This document shows, piece after piece, positions 8,519-19,135 of a stretch of 64,000 nucleotides of DNA. Source of the stretch: Streptomyces sp. NBC_00273 (GTDB taxonomy: Bacteria > Actinomycetota > Actinomycetes > Streptomycetales > Streptomycetaceae); assembly GCF_036178145.1 (NCBI RefSeq), contig NZ_CP108067.1, positions 6,709,501 to 6,773,500 of the forward strand. Direction: 5' to 3'. The first letter of the stretch is position 1. Every line of letters begins with the position of its first letter. The translations under genes were made by a program, and so were the position numbers. Below the pieces are notes generated by a model. It saw only the letters and a list, made by a program, of their open reading frames with translations, ran no database searches and was not told the DNA's origin.

Positions 8519-10600
8519 TCAGCTCCGGCGGCCGCCGCGCGCCTCGAAGGTGCCCAGGTGGGCCACCACCCCGTGGTAGAAGCGGTCGACCGCGGCGTCG
8601 ACGCCGCGGATGAAACCGGACTCCGTATTGCCCCGGGTGTTGCCCATCCCCTTGATCAGCGACAGCCGGAACCCGCCCGGCGCTGCCCCGTCCCTGGGCA
8701 GCAGGTCGCCGGGCTCGGGGCGCAGCCGCTCCAGGGTGCCGCGCGGCCCGTTCTCGCCCTCCACCAGGGTCTGGACGTGCAGGTCCGCCGGCGCTTCGGC
8801 CAGCGCCCGCAGCAGCCGCTTCGTCGTGGCCAGCGGGTACGAGCCCTCCGGGGCGGGGATGTCCACGCAGGTCCGGACCTTGCCGGTCCGTAGATCGGCG
8901 GTGACGGCGATGACGGAACTCGTCCCGTCGATGCGCAGTTCGGCGCAGAGCTTCCCGTCGGTGCACAGCGCCGCGGCCGCCGCGATCCGGCGGGCCCGCG
9001 GGTCGCTGTCGCGCCGGGTGCGCTGCACGGGCAGCGCCTTTTGCCCCAACTCGCCGCCCAGGCGCAGGCAGACCTGGCGGATCAGCCGTTCCCAGCTCTC
9101 GACGACGTCGACGGCGCGCTCGTCGTCGGGGCTGATGGTCTCGTCCTCGATGCCCTTGCGCACGGGCACCCAGGCGGGGCCCATGTTCTGGAACCCGTGG
9201 CAGCCCGAGTTCTCGTGCTGGAGGTACTCCAGGAGCTCCTGGAGGAGCCACGCGTGGGCGGCGTTGCCGACGCCCTCGTGGCGGATCAGCATCTGGGCCT
9301 GGTGGGCCACCTCCGCCCAGGACAGGTGCCAGAGGCTGATCTTGTGCTTGCGCCGCCCGTCGATCTTGACGTCGACCACGGGCGAGCCGTCCAGGGCCAC
9401 GTCGTTGGAGAGCGTGATCACCGCTTCGTAGCCGCGGCGCGCGGCGATGTCCATGTACTGCTGGACCTGCTCGTCCTTGAGCGGATTGCCGTGCGTCTTC
9501 GTCTCCACGAGGGCCGTCCAGAGCTTGCCCGCGCGTTCCACCCGGATCACCCCGTCCGGCCGCTTCGGGGTGTCGCCGTGGGGGAGGGGGACCTCGGTGA
9601 AGGTCTGCATGCGGCCGGCGGGCGCCCCGAACCCGGCGGTGAGGCGGCGGCCCAGCTCGGGCACCTGCGCCATGACGGAGAGCAGTACGGAGGTCGCCCG
9701 GACCTCGCGCTCCTTGTCGCTCTTGAGGGACGGCACGGGGAAGAGCCGGGCGGTACGCCAGGTGTCGTTCTCGGCGAGCGACTTCTTGGCCACCTTGGGC
9801 AGGGTGACCTTCTTCCTCGTCGTGCGGGGTGCGCGGCCCCGGGTCTGGGCGGGCACGGTGGCGCTGGCCGCAACTGCTGCCGCTGCCGCCTCGGGCGCCG
9901 CCGTGGCCCCGGGCGCCGTCGCGGCGGCCGGCGCCGGCGCCGGCGCCCCGGCCGGGACGGCGGTCGCCCCGCCCTCCTGCGGCGGCGCGGTCACGGTGTC
10001 GGTCACGGCTTCGGTCACGGCGGCCGGCGCCGTCGCCGTTGTCGTCGGCTCGGTGTCCTCGAGTACGTCGATGCCGAAGTCGGTGGCCAGCCCGGTGAGG
10101 CCGGTCTCGTACCCCTGCCCCACGGCGCGGAACTTCCATTCCTCGCCGCGCCGGTACAGCTCGCCGAAGATGAAGGCCGTCTCCACGCCCGCGTCCTCGA
10201 TGGAGTACCCGACGAGCGGCTCGCCCGTCCGGTCCGAGACGGTCATCCGCAGATCGTCGAGGTCTCCGAAGCGTGCGCCGCCGTACTGGCTGGCCGCCAC
10301 CACGATCCGCGCCACGTCCTCGGGAACGGCGGTGAGGTCCACGCTGATGCGGTCCTCGTCGCCGTTCGCGGTCGGCGTCTTGCCGAGGAGCTGGACGCTT
10401 CCGTCCGCGGCGGCGGGGTGGTTGTAGAAGTAGAAGTCGTTCTCGCTGCGGATCTTGCCGTTCTCGTCCAGGAGCAGCACGGAGACGTCGGCATCGCCGG
10501 CTCCGGTGGCGCTGGTCCAGCCCAGGCTCACGACGACCGCCCCGGCGTCCTCGCTGAGGGCGGTCAGGCTGACGTTCGCGCCCTTGGAGATCTCCTGCAT
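8519..10600 (-). CDS. TerD domain fused to a PD-(D/E)XK nuclease-like region
   Basis: 693 residues from ATG at 10600. Residues 1-190 are a TerD/CABP domain of the tellurium/stress family: SLGW near the start, VLLLDENGKIRSENDFYFYN, then SVDLTAVPEDVARIVVAAS. The Ca-binding acidic loop GDADVS is kept. An Ala/Pro-rich spacer of about 80 residues follows. The C-terminal 400 residues contain RPDGVIRV (about residue 348) and LVETKTHG (about residue 366), the spacing and residues of a PD-(D/E)XK restriction-endonuclease core, followed by KDEQVQQYMDIA. TerD-endonuclease links are known from comparative genomics of Ter systems, so the architecture is not unique, but its role is untested. Lone gene with no terZABC partners within view. 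Confidence 0.8.
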   Translation of the reverse strand: MQEISKGANVSLTALSEDAGAVVVSLGWTSATGAGDADVSVLLLDENGKIRSENDFYFYNHPAAADGSVQLLGKTPTANGDEDRISVDLTAVPEDVARIVVAASQYGGARFGDLDDLRMTVSDRTGEPLVGYSIEDAGVETAFIFGELYRRGEEWKFRAVGQGYETGLTGLATDFGIDVLEDTEPTTTATAPAAVTEAVTDTVTAPPQEGGATAVPAGAPAPAPAAATAPGATAAPEAAAAAVAASATVPAQTRGRAPRTTRKKVTLPKVAKKSLAENDTWRTARLFPVPSLKSDKEREVRATSVLLSVMAQVPELGRRLTAGFGAPAGRMQTFTEVPLPHGDTPKRPDGVIRVERAGKLWTALVETKTHGNPLKDEQVQQYMDIAARRGYEAVITLSNDVALDGSPVVDVKIDGRRKHKISLWHLSWAEVAHQAQMLIRHEGVGNAAHAWLLQELLEYLQHENSGCHGFQNMGPAWVPVRKGIEDETISPDDERAVDVVESWERLIRQVCLRLGGELGQKALPVQRTRRDSDPRARRIAAAAALCTDGKLCAELRIDGTSSVIAVTADLRTGKVRTCVDIPAPEGSYPLATTKRLLRALAEAPADLHVQTLVEGENGPRGTLERLRPEPGDLLPRDGAAPGGFRLSLIKGMGNTRGNTESGFIRGVDAAVDRFYHGVVAHLGTFEARGGRRS

Positions 10601-10842
10601 GCGTGCTCCCCCCCACTCGCCCGGTGTCGTCCGTCGCGGGCCGAGCAGGCCGGGCTGTTCGTTCCGTCGCGCGCGGAAGTACGGCGCGTATCCGCCGAAC
10701 GGTAGTGCCGCGGGGTGCAGGAGATCAGGTGAAGCCGAAAACGAACCGGACGCGATCGCGGACGCCCTTACGGCAGCACTGCGGGGCATGGGGGACACTG
10801 GAGGGGCTCGACCCCGTTCAGTGTTTTCGAGGAGCTCGTCCC

Positions 10843-11034
10843 ATGCCCCGCCTTGCCGTCTTCGCCCTTGTCGTCTGCGTCTGTGCGGTGGCCGCGGCCG
10901 TCGTCGCCTTCGTCGAGGGCAGCTTCCTCGGGATCGTCTGGGTGCTGCTGGCCGGCCTCACGTCCAACATGGCCTGGTACTACCTGCGCAAGGCGAAGGC
11001 CGAGAAGGCCTCCGCCGCGCGCCAGGTCGGCTAG
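10843..11034 (+). CDS. Small membrane protein
   Basis: 63 residues with two hydrophobic helices (about 5-25 and 30-48) and a basic C-terminal tail (LRKAKAEKASAARQVG). GAGGAG lies 8 nt before the ATG at 10843, which supports this start. Not recognised. The 240 bp upstream, toward the divergent TerD fusion gene, show no further structure. Confidence 0.65.
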   Translation: MPRLAVFALVVCVCAVAAAVVAFVEGSFLGIVWVLLAGLTSNMAWYYLRKAKAEKASAARQVG

Positions 11035-11069
11035 GAACTGCCCGGGCGGCCCCGGGGTCGTCCGGTGGG

Positions 11070-12737
11070 TCAGACGGCCGGGCCGAAGCCGGTGACCGCG
11101 GGGTGCGGGGTGGCCGTGCCCGTACCCGGGAAGACGGTGACGTGGCCGGTGGCGTCCGCGGACCACAGGTCCGGCAGGCCATCGCCCGTGAGGTCGCCGT
11201 CGGAGCCGAGGCGCGGGTGCGCGGCCGGGGTCAGGGTGGACAGGACCGGCCCGGCGGCCGGATTCACGAAGGCGGAGAAGTCCGGTGCGTCCGCGGTGCC
11301 CTTGATGGAGAAGGCGCGGATCGCGCCGTCCGCCCGGGAGCGGGCCCACAGGGTCGGGAAGTCCGTGCCCTGCGCCCGGCCCGGGGTGAGCAGGTCGTAG
11401 CCGGCCCAGGAGGTGTCGTCGCCGGAGACGAGCACGGCCGTCCGCAGTCGGATGCCGCCGAACTTCGCGAGCCACAGCCGGCCGTTCTCGACGAACAACA
11501 GGGAGCTGCGGGGCAGGAAGCCGTCGACCGCGCTGTCGCCGGTGGGCGATCCGTACGCGGCGATCTGCGTGACCTTCGACCAGTCCGAACCGTACCCGTG
11601 CTGGGCGCAGTCGATGGCGGAACCTGCCGGGTCCAGGCACTTGGCGGGCTTGTCCATGTGGATCGAGCCCTGGTCCGTGAAGTGGCCCGCCCCGTCGTTG
11701 TTGAACCGGTAGACGTACTCCCCGCCGGGGGCGTGGGCCAGCAGGTCGTCGACCGCCGTCTCACCCAGGGGTCCCCGGTGGGTGTACTGGACGCCGGCCC
11801 AGCTGTCTCCGTCGCCCGGGGCGGCCAGGTGGCGGGCGTTCGCCGGGTCCAGCGGGTTCGCGCCCCACTTGCGGAGATTGCCCGCCGCGTCCGGGACGAG
11901 GACGTCCGGCTTTCCGTCGGAGTCGATGTCGCCGAAGGCGGCGGGCTTGGTGGTGGGCTGCGCGTAGTAGTACGCCTGCGCCTCGCCGAGGTTGCCCGCG
12001 TTGTCCTTCGTCTGGAGGTACACCGCCTGGCTGCCCCAGGTGGCGGGCTTGACCTTGATGTCGGCCGAACCGTCGGTCAGCCGGACGACGCGCGAGTCGG
12101 TCGCCCCGTCCGCGCAGTTCCAGCCGACCGGGAAGGTGGGGCTCGTCTGCCAGCGGGCGCAGGCGATTCCCGAGCCGCCGTCGGTGCCCTTCAGGGTGAA
12201 GGTGGCCTCCTCGCCGACCTTCTTGGGGGTCTCGTCCGTGGTGACCTCGGCGGTGGGCCGGGTGTGGTCGACGCGGAAGTAGCACCAGGCCGTGTAGGGG
12301 CTGGTCAGCTTCCCGTCGGTGGCCCGGGCCCGCCATGCGTACTGGCCGCCGTCCTTCAGCAGGGCGCGGGAGAGGACCGTGGCGGCCTGGGGGTAGGTGG
12401 ACCACGAGGTCGGGAAGTCGGTGCGCGCGCCCCCGTACGAGGTGTCCCACAGCTGGAACGTCGTCTGCAGCTGGGCGTGGGACGCCGAGGTGGCGGTGAC
12501 CTTGGTGGTGACGTCGTTCAGGCCGATCCAGCCGGCTCCGGATCCTGCGTACGGGTCGGTGTAGCAGTCGGAGTACTGCTCCTCGCCGGCGAAACCGGGG
12601 GCCGGGTTGGTGAGCGGCGCCGTGACCTTGGGCGCCGCCGGGTCGGCGGCGGCCGAGGCCGGCGCGGCGGCGGCCAAGCCGAGCGCCAGCGACAGGGCCG
12701 CCGCGGGCAGGGCGCGCAAGGGCGTTCTGAGTGTCAT
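11070..12737 (-). CDS. Secreted FG-GAP/VCBS repeat-containing protein
   Basis: 555 residues. Sec signal peptide with cleavage after ASAA near residue 30. The first half has Ig-like beta segments with paired cysteines (DCYTDPYAG, WCYFRVDH, IACARW, WNCADG). The second half has FG-GAP/VCBS-type calcium loops such as FGDIDSDGKPDVLVPDAAG and GDLTGDGLPDLWS, the unit of a beta-propeller. Such proteins are extracellular and common in Streptomyces; the ligand is unknown. Strong third-position GC confirms the frame. The gene is isolated, convergent with the small membrane gene at 10843. Confidence 0.85.
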   Translation of the reverse strand: MTLRTPLRALPAAALSLALGLAAAAPASAAADPAAPKVTAPLTNPAPGFAGEEQYSDCYTDPYAGSGAGWIGLNDVTTKVTATSASHAQLQTTFQLWDTSYGGARTDFPTSWSTYPQAATVLSRALLKDGGQYAWRARATDGKLTSPYTAWCYFRVDHTRPTAEVTTDETPKKVGEEATFTLKGTDGGSGIACARWQTSPTFPVGWNCADGATDSRVVRLTDGSADIKVKPATWGSQAVYLQTKDNAGNLGEAQAYYYAQPTTKPAAFGDIDSDGKPDVLVPDAAGNLRKWGANPLDPANARHLAAPGDGDSWAGVQYTHRGPLGETAVDDLLAHAPGGEYVYRFNNDGAGHFTDQGSIHMDKPAKCLDPAGSAIDCAQHGYGSDWSKVTQIAAYGSPTGDSAVDGFLPRSSLLFVENGRLWLAKFGGIRLRTAVLVSGDDTSWAGYDLLTPGRAQGTDFPTLWARSRADGAIRAFSIKGTADAPDFSAFVNPAAGPVLSTLTPAAHPRLGSDGDLTGDGLPDLWSADATGHVTVFPGTGTATPHPAVTGFGPAV

Positions 12738-12868
12738 GTGTGCGAAATCCCCCTGGGACTACTGCTGTTGATCGGTCGGATCGGTCGCAGTCTTTCCGAA
12801 AGGGATAGCAGTTCGCACTGACATTTGATCGGGCGAGCGGCTCGGGCCGGTCGAACGGTAAGAATTCC

Positions 12869-12896
12869 GACCATTCGACCATTCGACCATTCGACC
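12869..12896. repeat. 8-bp tandem repeat GACCATTC
   Basis: Three perfect copies of GACCATTC plus a half copy lie in the 178-bp gap between the secreted repeat protein and the site-2 protease gene end. Both neighbours are on the minus strand, so it is downstream of the protease and upstream of the secreted protein. Confidence 0.85.
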
Positions 12897-12915
12897 GTGC
12901 GGCCGCCCGGCGGAC

Positions 12916-13716
12916 TCAGTCCTGCGGGACGGCGCAGTATCCGTCGGTGTCCCGCCAGAAGCTGTAGAGGTCGCGGCCGCAGTACGTCTCCAGGTCCGAC
13001 ACGCCGAGCGCGGACATCAGACCGTCCACCGCGCCGAAGAAGAACGCGTTGACCCCCGGGATCCACAGCAGCGCGAACACGGCCAGCAGGCCGAACTGTG
13101 CCAGCGGCTCCATCTCGCGGCGCACCCGGTACGACAGCCAGGGCTCGATGACTCCGTAGCCGTCCAGCCCCGGTACCGGCAGGAAGTTCAAGATCGCCGC
13201 CGTGACCTGCAGCATGGCGAGGAAGGCGAGCGCGTAGCGGAACGCCAGCGGCACCCCGTCGAGGGCGTCCAGCCAGAACGGGGCCGTGCACACCACGGCG
13301 AAGGCCACGTTGGTCAGCGGGCCCGCCGCCGAGATGAGGCTGTGCTTCCAGCGACCCTGGATCCGACCCCGCTCGATGAACACCGCGCCGCCGGGCAGGC
13401 CGATGCCGCCCAGGATCACGAAGATCACCGGCAGCACGATGCTGAGCAGCGCGTGCGTGTACTTGAGCGGGTTCAGCGTCAGGTAGCCCTTGGCCCCGAC
13501 GGTGAGGTCACCGCCGTGCAGGGCGGTGCGGGCGTGCGCGTACTCGTGCAGGCACAGGGACACGATCCACGCCGAGGTCACGAAGAGGAACACGGCCAGT
13601 CCGGGGCTCGCCGCGTACCCCGTCCACACCGCCCAGCCCGTGACGGCCATGATCGCGAAGATGCCGAGGAATACCGAACTGATCTGCCGCTCTCCGCGGC
13701 TGCCCTGATGACCCAT
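12916..13716 (-). CDS. Site-2 protease family (M50) membrane metalloprotease
   Basis: 266 residues with about six membrane helices. The zinc motif HEYAHA (HExxH, about residues 57-61) sits inside a helix, and the third ligand is in LNFLPVPGLDGYG (about residues 177-189), the LDG motif of intramembrane proteases. ISAAGPLTN is the conserved helix typical of the family. The C-terminal tail has three Cys. Substrate unknown; many actinomycete M50 proteins of this small type have no assigned sigma-factor pathway. ATG at 13716. Confidence 0.88.
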   Translation of the reverse strand: MGHQGSRGERQISSVFLGIFAIMAVTGWAVWTGYAASPGLAVFLFVTSAWIVSLCLHEYAHARTALHGGDLTVGAKGYLTLNPLKYTHALLSIVLPVIFVILGGIGLPGGAVFIERGRIQGRWKHSLISAAGPLTNVAFAVVCTAPFWLDALDGVPLAFRYALAFLAMLQVTAAILNFLPVPGLDGYGVIEPWLSYRVRREMEPLAQFGLLAVFALLWIPGVNAFFFGAVDGLMSALGVSDLETYCGRDLYSFWRDTDGYCAVPQD

Positions 13717-13788
13717 GCGGGCAACCTATCCCGCAGGCCGAACGGAAAACGGTGCGGGTCCCGGGCCGGCTCCGGGGACAATGGGCCG

Positions 13789-16700
13789 GTGCGTTACGCG
13801 ATCCTCGGAACCGCCCAGGCCATCCACGACGACGGGACCCCCGTCGCCGTCGGCGGAGCACGCCTTCGGGCGCTCCTGACAGCGCTCGCGCTGCGGCCGG
13901 GGCGGGTGGTGCCCGCCCAGCTGCTCGTCGCCGAGGTGTGGGACGGCGATCCGCCGGCCGACGCGGTGGCGGCCCTGCAGGCGCTGGTCGCCCGGCTGCG
14001 GCGGGCGCTCGGACACCCGGCCGTGCGGTCCGCCGAGGGCGGCTACCAGCTGGCCGCCGAGCGGGAGGACGTCGACCTCTACCGCTTCGAGCGACTGGTC
14101 CGGGCCGGGGGCCAGGCATCGGACCCGGCCGAGGCGGCGGCCCTGTACGAGGAGGCCCTCGCCCTGTGGCGCGGACCGGCCCTCGCCGACCTGCCGGACC
14201 CGGCAGCGGAGGCCGCGCGCTGGGAGGCCGTACGGATGGACGCGCGCCGGGGACGGCTCGCGGCGGCCCTGGCCATGGGCGAGGCGGAGCGGTGCCTGCC
14301 GGAGCTGACCGCGCTGTGCGCGCAGCAGCCGCTGGACGAGCCGTTGCACACCCTGCGCATCCGGGCCCTGCGCGACGCGGGCCGCCCGGCGGAGGCGCTG
14401 GCCGAGTACGACAGCCTCCGCCGGGAGCTGTCCGACCGGCTGGGCACCGACCCGGGCCCGGAACTGCGGGCCCTGCACGCCGAACTGCTGACCTCGGACC
14501 CGCAGCCGCCGACCGCTACCGCAACTGCCACCGCTACCGCCGCCCCTGCCGTCGCCGGAGTGCCCCCGGTCGCCCCCGCGGCCGCGGGGAACCTGCGGGC
14601 GCGCCTGACCACCTTCGTCGGCCGTGAGGACGACATCCGCGTCATCGGGGACGACCTCGTGCGGGCCCGCCTCGTCACGCTCCTCGGACCCGGCGGCGCC
14701 GGCAAGACGCGGCTGTCCCAGGAGGCCGCCGAGGCCCAGGACGAGAGCGCCTGGCCCGACGGCGTCTGGCTCGTCGAACTCGCGCCCATCGACGGACCCG
14801 GCGACCCGGAAGACGTCGCCGAAGCCGCCCTCACCGCGCTCGGGGCGCGGGAGACCAAGCTGCGCGGCGCCGCCGCCGAGGAAATGCGCGCCTTCACCGA
14901 ACGCGCCGGGGACGACCCCCTCGACCGGCTCGCCGAACACTGCGCACGGCGCCGGCTCCTGCTGCTGCTCGACAACTGCGAGCACGTCATCGGCGCGGCC
15001 GCCGCCCTCGCGGAACGCCTTCTCACGCACTGCCCCGACGTCCGGATCCTGGCCACCAGCCGCGAACCCCTCGGCGTCCCGGGGGAGTCACTGCGCCCGG
15101 TGGAACCGCTGCCCGACCCGATCGCGCTGCGGCTGCTCGGCGACCGGGGGGCCGCCGCCCGCGCCGGGTTCACCATCGAGGAGGACCCGGCCGCGGCCGC
15201 CGAGATCTGCCGCCGCCTCGACGGTCTGCCGCTGGCGATCGAGCTGGCCGCCGCCCGGCTGCGGCTGCTCACCCCGCGCCAGATCGCCGACCGCCTCGAC
15301 GACCGGTTCCGGCTCCTGACCAGCGGCGCCCGTACCGTCCTGCCCCGCCAGCAGACCCTGCGCGCGGTCGTCGACTGGTCCTGGGAGCTGCTCGACGAGG
15401 CCGAACGCACCGTCCTGCGCCGGCTGTCCGTCTTCGCCGGCGGCTGCGACCTCGCCGCCGGCGAGGCCGTGTGCGCCGACCCGTCCGACCCCGCCCGCCA
15501 CGCCCCGTACGACCCCGCCGACGTCCTCGGCTCCCTCGTCGACAAGTCCCTCGTCGTGGCCGCCCCCGGACCCGACGGCCGCGGCATGCGCTACCGCCTG
15601 CTGGAGACGGTCGGCGAGTACGCCGCCGAACGCCTCGCCGAGGCCGCCGGCGACCGCGAGGCCGCCGAGCACCGCCACCTCGTCCACTACCGGGAGCTCG
15701 CCCGCACCACCGAGCCGCTGCTGCGCGGCCACGGCCAGCGGGCGGCCACCGACCGGCTCGCCACCGAGTACGAGAACCTCCGCACCGCCATGCGCCGGGC
15801 CGTCGCCGTCCGCGACGCCGACGAGGTCCTGTGCCTGGTCCACTCGCTGGGCTGGTACTGGCACATGCACGACCTGCGCTCCGAGTCCCGGCACTGGGCC
15901 GAGGCCGCCGCCGCGCTCGGCCCCAACCCCTTCGAGCCGCCCTACGTCCCCGCCGAGCCCGTCTACGAACGGCTCGTCGACACGCCGCCGCCCTACTCCG
16001 AGGAAGCGCGCACCGAGGGCTGGCGCGCCCTCAACCTGGTCCTGCTCGCCTCCCGCGACCAGACCAACGAGACCTGGAGCACCCCCTCGGTCCGTGCCCT
16101 GATCGACGGGGTCCTCGCCACCTACCGGCCCGGACTGCCGCAGACCTGCCGGACCCCCGCCTCCCTGTGGATCTACGCCGTCATGATCGCCGGCGACCCC
16201 GGACTGCTCCAGCGGGTCATCGACGCGACCGTCACGACCGCCCGCGAGCTCGGCTACCGCTGGGAGCTGGCCTCCGCGCTCCAACTGCGCGCCAACATCC
16301 TCGCGAACCGCGCCGACTGGGCCGGGGACGCCTCGCGCGACGCCGACGAGAGCCTGGCCCTGTTCCGCGAACTCGGCGATGCCTGGGGCTGCGCCGAGGC
16401 CCTGTCCGCCGGCGCCGAGGCCCGGGAGAAGCGCGGCGAGTACGCACTGGCCGCCCGCGACTACCTGGAGGCCATCGCCTACGCCGAACGCCTCGGCGCC
16501 ATGGCGCAGGTGACGGTGCTGCGCGTACGGATGTCCGGGAGCCTGATCGAGGCCGGCCGGATCGAGGAGGCCGAGCAGATCCTCACCGAGATCAGCGCGA
16601 CCACGCAGCGGTACGGCAACGAGGCCATGCCCGCCGCCCGGATGTTCCTCGCGGGCATCCTCGGCCGCACGGGACGGTTCCCCGAGGCGCGCGGCCAGCT

Positions 16701-17133
16701 GCAACTCCTGAGGGAGGAGTTCGCCTTCGGCGCGTTCGCCATCTTCGACGGTTTCCTGCTCGGCACGATGGCCTGGCTCGACAACCGGCAGGGGCTGTAC
16801 GAGGAGGCCCTCGACCAGCTGCGCCGGGGCATGGGCACCGTCACGGACCCGATGGCGCGGATGGTGTCCCCGCAGATGCCTGCGGTCTACCTGCTGATAG
16901 CGGCCGTCTCGCTGGTCTCGCTCGGCGGTCCGCGCCGGGAGTACGACGCCGCCAGGCTGCTGGGCGCCTACCGGGCGCAGCTGCCGCCCGCGCACTTCCC
17001 GGTCACGACGGAGCGCGAGGACCACGCCCTCGCGCAGGAGCTGACCCGGGCTGCGCTGGGCGACGCCGCCTACGAGAAGGCGTACGCCGAAGGCGGTGGC
17101 CTCTCCTTGGAGGAGGCCACCGCCCTCATCTGA
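13789..17133 (+). CDS. AfsR/SARP-type regulator: OmpR-like wHTH, BTAD, NB-ARC ATPase and TPR region
   Basis: 1114 residues from GTG at 13789; the open frame continues upstream but without coding character. Residues 1-95 form an OmpR-like winged helix (RYAILGTAQAI, then LRALLTALALRPGRVVPAQLL). Residues 98-245 form the bacterial transcriptional activation domain (VDLYRFERLV, then RIRALRDAGRPAEALAEYD). An NB-ARC/STAND ATPase follows with P-loop LLGPGGAGKTRLS (about 301) and Walker B LLLLLDNCEHVIG (about 393), then a TPR-like helical C-terminus (VLRRLSVFAGG onward). This is the large SARP class exemplified by AfsR, pathway or global activators that bind direct repeats at 11-bp period. It is convergent with the ABC exporter genes, whose promoter carries exactly such repeats, so they are its most likely target. 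Confidence 0.9.
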   Translation: MRYAILGTAQAIHDDGTPVAVGGARLRALLTALALRPGRVVPAQLLVAEVWDGDPPADAVAALQALVARLRRALGHPAVRSAEGGYQLAAEREDVDLYRFERLVRAGGQASDPAEAAALYEEALALWRGPALADLPDPAAEAARWEAVRMDARRGRLAAALAMGEAERCLPELTALCAQQPLDEPLHTLRIRALRDAGRPAEALAEYDSLRRELSDRLGTDPGPELRALHAELLTSDPQPPTATATATATAAPAVAGVPPVAPAAAGNLRARLTTFVGREDDIRVIGDDLVRARLVTLLGPGGAGKTRLSQEAAEAQDESAWPDGVWLVELAPIDGPGDPEDVAEAALTALGARETKLRGAAAEEMRAFTERAGDDPLDRLAEHCARRRLLLLLDNCEHVIGAAAALAERLLTHCPDVRILATSREPLGVPGESLRPVEPLPDPIALRLLGDRGAAARAGFTIEEDPAAAAEICRRLDGLPLAIELAAARLRLLTPRQIADRLDDRFRLLTSGARTVLPRQQTLRAVVDWSWELLDEAERTVLRRLSVFAGGCDLAAGEAVCADPSDPARHAPYDPADVLGSLVDKSLVVAAPGPDGRGMRYRLLETVGEYAAERLAEAAGDREAAEHRHLVHYRELARTTEPLLRGHGQRAATDRLATEYENLRTAMRRAVAVRDADEVLCLVHSLGWYWHMHDLRSESRHWAEAAAALGPNPFEPPYVPAEPVYERLVDTPPPYSEEARTEGWRALNLVLLASRDQTNETWSTPSVRALIDGVLATYRPGLPQTCRTPASLWIYAVMIAGDPGLLQRVIDATVTTARELGYRWELASALQLRANILANRADWAGDASRDADESLALFRELGDAWGCAEALSAGAEAREKRGEYALAARDYLEAIAYAERLGAMAQVTVLRVRMSGSLIEAGRIEEAEQILTEISATTQRYGNEAMPAARMFLAGILGRTGRFPEARGQLQLLREEFAFGAFAIFDGFLLGTMAWLDNRQGLYEEALDQLRRGMGTVTDPMARMVSPQMPAVYLLIAAVSLVSLGGPRREYDAARLLGAYRAQLPPAHFPVTTEREDHALAQELTRAALGDAAYEKAYAEGGGLSLEEATALI

Positions 17134-17193
17134 TCCGGCCCCCGGCCGGTGCCCGTCCGGGACGCGATCCGAACGGATCGGTCCGCGGATCAG
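17130..17193. terminator. Nested inverted repeats between regulator and exporter genes
   Basis: Outer arms CTGATCCG (17130-17137) and CGGATCAG (17186-17193) cover the two convergent stop codons, and a short inner repeat CGATCC/GGATCG lies at 17165-17180. Probably a bidirectional terminator. Confidence 0.45.
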
Positions 17194-18037
17194 GTCTTCT
17201 GGCGGAACTTCCGTACCGCGAGCGGCATGGTGACCGCCGTGATGGCCAGCGACCAGACCAGGGTCATCCACACCGAGTCGCCGACCGGAACGCCGTTGAT
17301 CAGGGAGCGGGCCGCGTCCGCCAGGTTCGACAGCGGGTTGTAGTCCGTGAAGGACTGCAGCCAGCCCGGCATCGTGGTGGGCGGGGCGAAGATCGAACTG
17401 CCGAACTGCAGCGGCATCAGGACCATCATCGCCATGCCCTGGACGGCCTGCGGGGTCTTCAGGGTGAGGCCGAGCAGGACGAAGATCCACATCAGCGAGG
17501 CGCCGAAGACGGCCGACAGTCCGATGGCGAGGAACAGGCCCAGCACCGGACCCTTGATCGACAGACCGAGCAGGAAGCCCACGGCGAGCAGGATGGCGAT
17601 GGCCACCATCATCCGGCCGAGCTCGACGACGATCTTGGCGATGAGCACCGACGACCGGGCGATGGGCATGGACCGGAACCGGTCCATGACGCCCTTCTTG
17701 AAGTCGTCGTTGACCCCGGTGCCGACACCCATGGCGATGTTCATGCCCATCATGGCCATGAGGCCCGGGACCACGTAGTTGACGTACTCCCCCTGGTTCC
17801 CCTTGCCGGAGATCGCGCCGCCGAAGACGAACACGAACAGCAGCGTGAAGATGATCGGCATGAACACGACGTCGAACATCGACTCGGGATCCTGCTTGAT
17901 CTGCAGGGCGTTGCGGCGCACCAGGGCGCCGATGTGCCGCAGGTTGCCCCGCAGGCCGATCCGGCCCTCGCCGTGCGCGTCGGCCACCGGGGCCGGACCG
18001 GACGCGGCGGGAGCGGGCTTCGTCGTGGTTACGGTGC

Positions 18038-18041
<4 letters not shown>
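17190..18041 (-). CDS. ABC-2 type exporter permease (DrrB-like)
   Basis: 283 residues with a cytosolic start, then six membrane helices in the ABC-2 pattern (MFDVVFMPIIFTLLFVFVFGG, MMVAIAILLAVGFLLGLS, LGLFLAIGLSAVFGASLMW and others). The region YNPLSNLADAARSLINGVP near the C-terminus is a hallmark of daunorubicin-resistance DrrB permeases. Its ATG overlaps the TGA of the ATPase gene (ATGA), so the two are translationally coupled. Likely exports a hydrophobic drug or lipid; the substrate cannot be deduced. Confidence 0.9.
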
Positions 18042-19063
<1,022 letters not shown>

Positions 19064-19080
19064 GCCCTCATGGGACCAGC

Positions 19081-19135
19081 CGCCACTGACAAAGCACCGA
19101 CAGCCGACCGACAAACGTACGACAGACGTACGACA
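19081..19135 (-). promoter_or_regulatory. Five direct repeats at 11-bp period upstream of the exporter operon (SARP-type box candidate)
   Basis: Read on the minus strand the units are TGTCGTACGTC, TGTCGTACGTT, TGTCGGTCGGC, TGTCGGTGCTT and TGTCAGTGGCG, contiguous and in perfect 11-bp register. They end 17 nt before the ATPase ATG. Direct heptamers at 11-bp spacing are the established binding pattern of SARP activators. The TGTCGNN core itself is not one I can assign to a named regulator, and no convincing -10 lies at the expected distance, so repressor binding is also possible. Confidence 0.65.
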
